Shown piece by piece: positions 49,606 through 64,000 of a stretch of 64,000 nucleotides of DNA. Source of the DNA: Rhizobiaceae bacterium (GTDB lineage: Bacteria; Pseudomonadota; Alphaproteobacteria; Rhizobiales; Rhizobiaceae); contig JAILWO010000004.1 in the NCBI GenBank assembly GCA_025698895.1, positions 62,001 to 126,000 of the forward strand, read 5' to 3'. Numbering within the stretch: position 1 is the first letter of the stretch; each line of letters begins with the position of its first letter. The position numbers and the translations under genes are program-made. The notes below the pieces were generated by a model. The model worked only from the letters and a program-made list of their open reading frames with translations, was not told the DNA's origin and did no database searches.

Positions 49606-50307
49606 ATGGCGAAGAAGATTGCAAAGCGCATTGCCAAGGCGCGCGAGGGCATCGACCGCGACAAGGCATACGGGCTCGACGAGGCCGTGAAGCTGATCAA
49701 GGAGAAGGCGACGGCCAAGTTCGACGAGACCGTCGAGGTCGCGATCAATCTCGGCGTCGATCCGCGCCATGCCGACCAGATGGTCCGCGGCGTCGTCAAC
49801 CTTCCGAACGGCACGGGCCGCGACGTTCGCGTGGCGGTGTTCGCGCGCGGCGACAAGGCCGAGGAAGCCAAGGCGGCGGGCGCCGACATCGTGGGCGCCG
49901 AGGACCTGGTGGAGACGGTGCAGAAAGGCGAGATCGACTTCGACCGCTGCATCGCGACGCCCGACATGATGCCGCTGGTGGGGCGTCTGGGCAAGGTGCT
50001 CGGCCCGCGCGGCATGATGCCGAACCCGAAGGTGGGCACCGTGACGGCCGACGTGGCGGCCGCGGTCAAGGCCTCCAAGGGCGGTGCGGTGGAATTCCGC
50101 GTCGAGAAGGCCGGCATCGTGCATGCGGGCGTCGGCAAGGTGTCGTTCGACGCCAAGGCGATCGAGGAAAACGTGCGCGCCTTCGCCGATGCGGTGAACA
50201 GGGCCAAGCCGTCCGGCGCCAAGGGCAACTACGTCAAGAAGGTGTCGCTCACCTCGACGATGGGCCCCGGCCTGAAGATCGACCCGGCGAGCCTCGCCGC
50301 GTCGTGA
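49606..50307 (+). CDS. rplA: 50S ribosomal protein L1
   Basis: This 233-residue L1-stalk protein begins [17 protein letters not shown] and contains [20 protein letters not shown], the [16 protein letters not shown] loop and [20 protein letters not shown]. It starts four bases after the rplK stop. In many bacteria L1 represses its own operon by binding its mRNA leader. Confidence 0.98.
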   Translation: MAKKIAKRIAKAREGIDRDKAYGLDEAVKLIKEKATAKFDETVEVAINLGVDPRHADQMVRGVVNLPNGTGRDVRVAVFARGDKAEEAKAAGADIVGAEDLVETVQKGEIDFDRCIATPDMMPLVGRLGKVLGPRGMMPNPKVGTVTADVAAAVKASKGGAVEFRVEKAGIVHAGVGKVSFDAKAIEENVRAFADAVNRAKPSGAKGNYVKKVSLTSTMGPGLKIDPASLAAS

Positions 50308-50319
50308 TGTATTGAACGA

Positions 50320-50344
50320 GAAACCGCGTTCATAACGCGGTTTC
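50320..50344 (+). terminator. Intercistronic hairpin after rplA
   Basis: GAAACCGCGTT, a three-base CAT loop, and AACGCGGTTTC form a perfect 11-bp stem. No T run follows, so it may be an attenuating or RNA-processing hairpin between rplA and the rplJ leader. Confidence 0.6.
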
Positions 50345-50661
50345 CGTGAAGAATTCCGGGCGCGGCAACGCGTCCGGATTGTCGAAGGGAAACCTTCGGC
50401 AATCCTGTCCGAGACTGCAGGCGGCCGGCGCGTCCGGCCTTAATCGAAGGCCTGCATGAGACGGGGGAGACCGGATCACGGGTCGCGCTTGCGGCTCGTT
50501 GGACGGTTCGAACCGTGTTTGCCTTTGTCCGCGCGGCTTCGGCCGTGGCGCGAAGGGGACAGGATCCTCGGCGTCGACCGGGCGGTCCAAGGATTGTCCG
50601 GCCGGCAAAGGCAACCGGCCGATGCTTCCGAAAGGGAGCGGAGGCCAACTGGAGAGTGGCA
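50345..50661 (+). promoter_or_regulatory. rplJ leader region (L10 leader candidate)
   Basis: About 315 bases without a gene precede rplJ. In many bacteria this leader binds the L10-L7/L12 complex and represses translation of rplJL. Several GC-rich inverted words (CGGTTCGAACCG at about 50505-50516, GGCCGGCAAAGGCAACCGGCC at about 50596-50616, apart) fit a folded RNA. The assignment rests on position rather than a matched motif. Confidence 0.45.
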
Positions 50662-51183
50662 GTGGACAGAGCGGAAAAACGCGAATTCGTCACGGGCCTG
50701 AACGAGGTGTTCAAAAGCACCGGTTCAGTGGTCGTGGCCCACTATGCCGGTCTGACCGTGGCGCAGATGAACGACCTCAGGTCGAAGATGCGTAACGCGG
50801 GCGGCACCGTCAAGGTCGCGAAGAACCGCCTCGCCATCATCGCCCTTCAGGGCACGGAATCCGAAGGCATGAAGGATCTGTTCAAGGGACAGACCCTGAT
50901 CGCCTATTCGGATGATCCAGTCGCGGCGCCCAAAGTCGCCTCCGACTTCGCCAAGGGTAACGACAAGCTCGTTATCATCGGTGGAGCCATGGGGTCGACG
51001 GCTCTCGACGCGGACGGTGTGAAGGCTCTGGCCTCCCTGCCGTCGCTCGACGAGCTCAGGGCCAAGATCGTCGGCATGATTCAGACGCCGGCGACCAGGA
51101 TCGCGCAGGTGGTCAATGCGCCGGCGGGCCAGCTCGCCCGCGTGTTCGGCGCCTATGCCCGGAAGGACGAAGAAGCGGCGTAA
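50662..51183 (+). CDS. rplJ: 50S ribosomal protein L10
   Basis: This 173-residue protein anchors L7/L12 dimers to the ribosome. The chain starts (V/M)[18 protein letters not shown] and contains [20 protein letters not shown] and [14 protein letters not shown] chose the GTG at 50662 because GGAGAG lies just upstream and the protein family begins here. Confidence 0.96.
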   Translation: MDRAEKREFVTGLNEVFKSTGSVVVAHYAGLTVAQMNDLRSKMRNAGGTVKVAKNRLAIIALQGTESEGMKDLFKGQTLIAYSDDPVAAPKVASDFAKGNDKLVIIGGAMGSTALDADGVKALASLPSLDELRAKIVGMIQTPATRIAQVVNAPAGQLARVFGAYARKDEEAA

Positions 51184-51235
51184 GGCCGTTCTTTGCCGTC
51201 ATCAACACGTTCGAACCGAATGAAGGAATGATAAA

Positions 51236-51616
51236 ATGGCTGATCTCGCCAAGATCGTTGAAGACCTGTCGAGCCTGACCGTCCTGGAGGCGGCCGAGCT
51301 TTCGAAGATGCTGGAAGAGAAGTGGGGCGTTTCGGCCGCCGCTCCGGTGGCCGTGGCGGCTGCTGGCGGTGGTGCTGGCGCTCCGGCCGAAGCGGCCGAG
51401 GAAAAGACGGAATTCGACGTCGTCCTCGCCGACGCCGGCGCCCAGAAGATCAACGTCATCAAGGAAGTCCGCGCCATCACCGGCCTGGGCCTCAAGGAGG
51501 CGAAGGACCTGGTCGAAGGTGCGCCCAAGGCCGTCAAGGAAGGCGTGGCCAAGGACGAGGCCGACAAGATCAAGGCCCAGCTCGAAGGAGCCGGCGCCAA
51601 GGTCGAACTGAAGTAA
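51236..51616 (+). CDS. rplL: 50S ribosomal protein L7/L12
   Basis: This 126-residue stalk protein recruits translation factors. It has an N-terminal dimerisation helix ([20 protein letters not shown]), an Ala/Gly/Pro hinge, and the C-terminal domain [20 protein letters not shown] with [30 protein letters not shown] precedes the ATG. Confidence 0.98.
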   Translation: MADLAKIVEDLSSLTVLEAAELSKMLEEKWGVSAAAPVAVAAAGGGAGAPAEAAEEKTEFDVVLADAGAQKINVIKEVRAITGLGLKEAKDLVEGAPKAVKEGVAKDEADKIKAQLEGAGAKVELK

Positions 51617-51624
51617 TGCGTGGC

Positions 51625-51648
51625 GCGGGCGGGGTTCGCCCCGCCCGC
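51625..51648 (+). terminator. Hairpin between rplL and rpoB
   Basis: GCGGGCGGGG, the TTCG tetraloop and CCCCGCCCGC make a perfect 10-bp stem just after rplL. There is no T run. In other bacteria an attenuator and RNase III site lies here and reduces rpoBC relative to rplJL, so partial termination or processing is plausible. Confidence 0.6.
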
Positions 51649-51827
51649 CGCTTCCCGCGCGGAAGCGAGTGCAAGTAGACCGGGGAACCCTTTTCCTGTG
51701 TGCCCGAAGGGCGTTCAGGAAACGGGTTTTGCCCGTTTCAGATGGCCGCGAAGGACGAGCGTCCGGCGGCAATGCATGGAAGAGCGAAGCGGCAACGGCG
51801 AAGCCGCGACGCAGGCAAGGAGCGACG

Positions 51828-55964
<4,137 letters not shown>

Positions 55965-55973
55965 ATGAAGAGG

Positions 55974-56108
55974 TGAGGGGTGGAGTGGTTCCACCCCTCA
56001 TCCGACCTCGCTTCGCTCGGCCACCTTCTCCCACAGGGGGAGAAGGACGAGCACCCCTCCTTCTCCCCTTGTGGGAGAAGGTGTCGCCGAAGGCGGCGGA
56101 TGAGGGGT
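55974..56108. repeat. Palindromic repeat element in the rpoB-rpoC spacer
   Basis: The large palindrome 55993-56108 has outer arms ACCCCTCATCCG and CGGATGAGGGGT and inner arms ACCTTCTCCCACAGGGGGAG and CTCCCCTTGTGGGAGAAGGT, with a 12-base loop. It is the same family as the repeats at 7702-7840 and 8791-8995. A smaller perfect hairpin TGAGGGGTGGA / TCCACCCCTCA (55974-56000) uses bases of the left arm, so the two cannot form together. The rpoC ribosome binding site (AAAGGAGA) lies about 45 bases downstream. Confidence 0.85.
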
Positions 56109-56169
56109 CGGTGCGAAGCGCTCAAAGATTAAGCGAGGGGTTTTCGAGGACCCCGCAAAGGAGAACGGC

Positions 56170-60366
<4,197 letters not shown>

Positions 60367-60391
60367 GCCGCGCCGGGCGCAAGCCAAACAG

Positions 60392-60425
60392 AAGGCCGCC
60401 GGAGCGATCCGGCGGCCTTTTGTTT
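60392..60425 (+). terminator. Strong terminator after rpoC
   Basis: AAGGCCGCCGGA, a GCGA loop and TCCGGCGGCCTT form a 12-bp stem followed by TTTGTTTTG. It ends the rpoBC transcript and may also serve the convergent ankyrin gene. Confidence 0.93.
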
Positions 60426-60457
60426 TGTGCCAAGCGGCTTCGCGCTCGCGGGCGCGC

Positions 60458-62083
60458 CTATGTTTCCGTGCCGTTCGCGAGCAGGCAGGCCGCGACGTCG
60501 TCGGCGAAACGCCGGGATTCTCCGGCGACACGCACGCAATCGGGGTTCCGCGGGTCGGGTTGCCCGGCCGGCATGCCGTGCTCGACAAGTGCTTGCGCGC
60601 AGGCCGCCCAGTCGCCGTCCTCGACCGGCCTGTTCCATGAGGCCCAGCTCAGCGTACCGCAGACATTGTCCCCGAAGCCGTGTTCCTCGGTCCAGGAGGC
60701 GCCGCGCTCGAGCAGATAGCGCGCCATGGCCGCGTCGCCGCGAAACACCGCATGATTGAGGGCGCTCGCGCTCCAGTCGCCGCCACGAACCGAGATCGGC
60801 CAGCCAAGATCAGCCATCAGGCGGACCGGGCCCGCGCAGCCGGCCGCGGCCAGTTCCGGCAGCATGCGCAGCCGGGTCTCGCCCAGCGCGGCCGGAAGAT
60901 CGGGCCGTCGCGTCATGATCTCTCGCGCCGTCTCCCCGTCATCGCCCGCGCAGGCGGCCACGAACCGGTCTTCCTCGTCGAGCGTGGAGGCGGCGCCGGC
61001 CCGTTCGAGCACGGCCGCGACCTCGGGCAGGCCGTAGCGCAGCGCCTGCGCATAGGCGCTCGTCCCGTCGCTTGTCCTGGCGATCGGATCGACGCCCGCT
61101 TCGAGCAGTGCCTCGACATGAGCGGGCGAGCGCCTTCGACGGATAGCCCAGAACAGCAAACGGCCGCCGCGCAACTCGTCCGAGCCGGCGGCATGCGACA
61201 GAAGCAGCCTGAACGTGTCGAGATCATCGAAGTCGAGGCAGCGAAAGAGCGCGTTGGTGCCGGTAACGACGGCTCCCGCCTCAAGCAGGATCGGCGTGCA
61301 GACCGGCCTGTCCAGCGAGTGATAGAGGGATTCGCCGTCATTCGGATCGGCGCCGGCTGCCAGCAGCCGGCGCGTGAGGTCCGGGTCGAAGTTCACGCCG
61401 GCCGCGCCGTGCAGCGCCGAGGCCCGCCATTCCGAAGGCGAGGCGTCTGTCGAGGCCTCCCATCGCCTGCTCACGGTCAGGTTCGGATCGGAGCCGGCTA
61501 CGAGAAGCAGGTCGACCACCTCGTGAACGCGGTCCCGGTATTCGACGAGGCGGAGCAGGCTCGAATGGGTGGCGGCCACCAGAGGGGTCAGGCCGAGCGG
61601 GCCTCCGATCCCGTTCACCCAGGACGGATCGGCCGCGATCCGGCGCCGGACCGCCTCGACGTCTCCCGCCGCGCAGGCCACCCAGGCGTCCTGCCGGGGC
61701 AGGTCGGGATGATCGGCCAGAAGTCGGGCCGCCGCGCCCGGCCTGGCACGGTTGGTGCCGCCGGCGATGTCTCCCGCATAGGTCAGGCGGCAAAAGGCCT
61801 GCAGCAGGGCGGCGGTATCGGCATCCCTGGCCCGGATGGCCTCGACATAGGCTCTGAGATCGGCCCATGACTTGAAACCGTATTCGCGCGAGATGCAGGA
61901 CTGGGCGTCGTGGAGACGCAATTCCAGCGCGGTGACCGCGGCCGGATCGCGGCCCGCCGCCGCCGGCAGCGCATCGCGGAAGCGTTCGACGGCCTCGGGA
62001 GCGCCGCGCCTGAACTCCGCCAGCAGCGCCTTGGCCTGCCGCTTCAGGTGCCCGATGTCGGGCCGGTCGGGAAGCGATTTCAT
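60458..62083 (-). CDS. Ankyrin-repeat protein
   Basis: A 541-residue cytoplasmic protein. An N-terminal region (PDIGHLKRQAKALLAEFRRG, with SCISREYGFKSWADLRAYVE) is shared with a group of bacterial ankyrin proteins. Several degenerate ankyrin units follow, such as LGLTPLVAATHSSLLRLVEY, VVDLLLVAGSDPNL, EALLEAGVDPIARTSDGTSA and MARYLLERGASW. Such proteins act in protein-protein contacts; the partner is unknown. GGAGG precedes the ATG. It converges with rpoC. Confidence 0.8.
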   Translation of the reverse strand: MKSLPDRPDIGHLKRQAKALLAEFRRGAPEAVERFRDALPAAAGRDPAAVTALELRLHDAQSCISREYGFKSWADLRAYVEAIRARDADTAALLQAFCRLTYAGDIAGGTNRARPGAAARLLADHPDLPRQDAWVACAAGDVEAVRRRIAADPSWVNGIGGPLGLTPLVAATHSSLLRLVEYRDRVHEVVDLLLVAGSDPNLTVSRRWEASTDASPSEWRASALHGAAGVNFDPDLTRRLLAAGADPNDGESLYHSLDRPVCTPILLEAGAVVTGTNALFRCLDFDDLDTFRLLLSHAAGSDELRGGRLLFWAIRRRRSPAHVEALLEAGVDPIARTSDGTSAYAQALRYGLPEVAAVLERAGAASTLDEEDRFVAACAGDDGETAREIMTRRPDLPAALGETRLRMLPELAAAGCAGPVRLMADLGWPISVRGGDWSASALNHAVFRGDAAMARYLLERGASWTEEHGFGDNVCGTLSWASWNRPVEDGDWAACAQALVEHGMPAGQPDPRNPDCVRVAGESRRFADDVAACLLANGTET

Positions 62084-62337
62084 CAAAACCTCCGTGCATC
62101 TGAGGCCGACGACTCGCAACTCGGCTGCACAAAGGCTGAAGGGATATGCGAATGTTCAGTGCAAGTGGGCTGCGCCCTTCCCGCGAGTCCGGATGCGGCT
62201 TGCCCGCATGTCGCGAAGGTATAGCATCGGGCCGAAATTGGAAACAATTTCCCGGCCCCCGCGCTGTGCTGTCGGATGGGGCGGCCGGCGACCGTCCTAG
62301 GCGGGACCGCCACTGGTCGGAAAAGAGAGGTACACCG

Positions 62338-62817
62338 ATGACCACGCCCAAAAACACGATCTGCCTGTGGTACGACAAGGACGCCGAGGCAGCGGCGCGC
62401 TTTTACGCCGAGACCTTCCCCGACAGCACGGTGAAGGCCGTTCATCATGCCCCCGGCGACTATCCGTCAGGCAAGGCGGGCGATGTGCTGACCGTCGATT
62501 TCACGGTCTTCGGCATTCCCTGCCTCGGCCTCAATGGCGGACCGACCTTCAAGCACACGGAGGCCTTCTCGTTCCAGATCGCCACGGACGACCAGGAAGA
62601 GACGGACCGCTACTGGAACGCCATTGTCGGCAATGGCGGGCAGGAGAGCATGTGCGGTTGGTGCAAGGACCGGTGGGGCATTTCCTGGCAGATCACGCCG
62701 CGTGTGCTGACGGACGCGCTGGCCGCCGGTGGCGCGGAAGCCAAGCGGGCCTTCGAGGCGATGATGGAAATGAGAAAGATCGACGTCGCGGCGATCGAGG
62801 CCGCCAGACGCGGCTGA
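62338..62817 (+). CDS. VOC-family (PhnB-like) protein
   Basis: A 159-residue protein of the PhnB/YjdN branch of the vicinal-oxygen-chelate fold. It shows ICLWYDKDAEAAARFYAETFP, DFTVFGIPCLGLNGGPTF, FSFQIATDDQEETDRYWN and CKDRWGISWQITPRVL. Close relatives are annotated loosely as 3-demethylubiquinone methyltransferases, which is not a safe function. It is divergent from the ankyrin gene. Confidence 0.88.
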   Translation: MTTPKNTICLWYDKDAEAAARFYAETFPDSTVKAVHHAPGDYPSGKAGDVLTVDFTVFGIPCLGLNGGPTFKHTEAFSFQIATDDQEETDRYWNAIVGNGGQESMCGWCKDRWGISWQITPRVLTDALAAGGAEAKRAFEAMMEMRKIDVAAIEAARRG

Positions 62818-62829
62818 CCCCGGTCGTCG

Positions 62830-62850
62830 GGGAGGCGCGCGGCGCCTCCC
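62830..62850. terminator. Hairpin between VOC gene and chrA
   Basis: GGGAGGCGC, a three-base loop and GCGCCTCCC form a perfect 9-bp stem between two convergent genes, followed by TTCGCC on the plus strand. It could terminate either transcript. Confidence 0.55.
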
Positions 62851-62873
62851 TTCGCCACAGCGGAAGCGGAGAC

Positions 62874-64000
62874 TTATGCAACGCCGGCCAGCCGGAATGC
62901 CAGCCCGGCTGCCGCGCATGCGACAAGAACCGTCACCGGTCCGAGGCGGAAGCGAAACATCGCGACCAGCGCGGCCACCACCAGAGCGGCCGCAGGGCCG
63001 TTGAGCGTCAGCCACACGGGAACATCGAGATCGAGGCCGAACGCGGTGATGGTCCGTACCTGGTCGAAGACGACATGCAGGCCGAACCAGACGGCAAGAT
63101 TGAGGATCACGCCGACGACCGCCGCCGTGATCGCCGTCAGCGCCGCGGTCAGCACCTTGTTGTCGCGCAGTCGCTCGATGAAGGGGGCGCCGAGGAATAT
63201 CCAAAGGAAGCAGGGCGTGAAGGTCACCCATGTCGTAAGAAGCCCTCCCAGCGTTCCCGCCATCAGCGGGGGCAGGCCGCCGGCCTCGCGGAAGGCGCCC
63301 ATGAAGCCGACGAACTGCGTGACCATGATCAGCGGTCCGGGCGTGGTTTCCGCCATGCCGAGCCCATCGAGCATCTCGCCCGGCGCGAGCCAGCCGAAAT
63401 TCTGCACCGCCTCCTGCGCTACATAGGCCAGCACCGCATAGGCGCCGCCGAAGGTCACCACGGCCATGACACTGAAGAAGGCCGCGATCTGGGCAAAGAC
63501 ATTGGCTGGACCCAGCAGGACAAACAGGAGAGCCACTGGAACCAGCCACAGCACGAGGAACACCGCCGAGACGCGAAAGGCCCAGCCGCGATTGACCCGC
63601 GTATGGACGGGCGACTCCTCGCCCAGCAATGTATCGGCATCGTCGACCTGCACCGTACCAACCTTGCCGTGTCCGCCTCCGCGCTCGAAGGCGGGCAGGC
63701 CGGCGCGGGCACCGAAGAACCCGATCAGGCCAGCCGCCAGGATGATCAGCGGGAACGGCACCCCGAAACCGAAGATCGCCACGAAGGACGCCGCGGCAAT
63801 GGCCAGCATCGCGTTGTTCTTCAGGGCGCGCGACCCGATGCGCACGACGGCCTGAACCACGATGGCAAGCACCGCGGCCTTGAGCCCGAAGAACAGCGCC
63901 TCGACCGGCCCGACATTGCCATAGAGCGCATAGACCCAGCTCAGCGCCATGATGGCCACGACGCCGGGAAACACGAACAGGGTGCCCGCGATGATGCCCC
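62874..64000 (-). CDS. chrA: Chromate transporter ChrA, partial (5' end outside window)
   Basis: An inner-membrane protein of the CHR family, which exports chromate. The frame is still open at the right edge of the window, where it reads GIIAGTLFVFPGVVAIMALS. The visible chain shows the C-terminal half-domain marks FFSVMAVVTFGGAYAVLAYV and GLGMAETTPGPLIMVTQFVG, with WVTFTPCFLWIFLGAPFIE. About ten hydrophobic segments are visible. The N-terminal half-domain is only partly in the window. Confidence 0.9.
   Translation of the reverse strand, partial: GIIAGTLFVFPGVVAIMALSWVYALYGNVGPVEALFFGLKAAVLAIVVQAVVRIGSRALKNNAMLAIAAASFVAIFGFGVPFPLIILAAGLIGFFGARAGLPAFERGGGHGKVGTVQVDDADTLLGEESPVHTRVNRGWAFRVSAVFLVLWLVPVALLFVLLGPANVFAQIAAFFSVMAVVTFGGAYAVLAYVAQEAVQNFGWLAPGEMLDGLGMAETTPGPLIMVTQFVGFMGAFREAGGLPPLMAGTLGGLLTTWVTFTPCFLWIFLGAPFIERLRDNKVLTAALTAITAAVVGVILNLAVWFGLHVVFDQVRTITAFGLDLDVPVWLTLNGPAAALVVAALVAMFRFRLGPVTVLVACAAAGLAFRLAGVA

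Overview
The window is a chromosomal segment of a GC-rich alphaproteobacterium of the Hyphomicrobiales (Rhizobiales), most likely a Mesorhizobium-like member of Phyllobacteriaceae. The evidence is the gene content and order: the tolC-popZ-valS row, a usg-family gene, BA14K-family proteins, a class II ribonucleotide reductase, a CIRCE-controlled groESL operon, and rhizobial intergenic palindromes. Only two genes run off the window: the acetolactate synthase large subunit on the left and a ChrA chromate transporter on the right.

Layout. 1-6000: ilvB(partial)-ilvN, a LysE exporter, a lipoprotein, a RecD-like helicase and a GH25 lipoprotein. 6000-9700: a repeat-rich stretch holding a gene carrying an in-frame repeat, a two-motif BA14K protein bracketed by 150-bp direct repeats, and a hicAB toxin-antitoxin pair wedged between nrdJ and a decayed second copy of the nrdJ 3' end. 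9551-13670: nrdJ, with a pair of NrdR boxes upstream. 14155-17180: BA14K protein, glpK and glpR. 17219-21319: a four-gene Anbu (proteasome-like) operon of ATP-grasp, alpha-E, transglutaminase and Anbu protease. 21508-23675: groEL, groES and CIRCE. 23835-34000: small conserved and regulatory genes, a cyclopropane-fatty-acid-synthase-type methyltransferase, an acidic repeat protein, envelope lipoproteins, tRNA-Asn and an HWE kinase. 34320-42460: tRNA-Cys, a pcm-like methyltransferase, tolC, popZ, valS, a VOC protein, rlmB, tRNA-Tyr and tRNA-Gly. 42524-46421: an accessory block (MFS, SDR, TetR, DUF2029 protein) that separates tRNA-Tyr/Gly from tuf. 46597-60366: tuf, tRNA-Trp, secE, nusG, rplKAJL and rpoBC. 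60458-64000: ankyrin protein, VOC protein and chrA.

How the parts work together. The right half is the core translation and transcription cluster: aminoacyl-tRNA supply, EF-Tu, NusG, ribosomal stalk proteins and RNA polymerase. nrdJ makes deoxynucleotides with cobalamin and appears to be under NrdR control. The Anbu operon is a conserved set whose biological role is still unsettled. No CRISPR array, prophage or intact insertion sequence was seen. The most unusual signals are non-coding: palindromic repeats inside a gene and inside the rpoB-rpoC spacer, the displaced nrdJ tail, and several matched operator pairs.

All assignments come from reading the sequence and recalled family knowledge; no searches were run.
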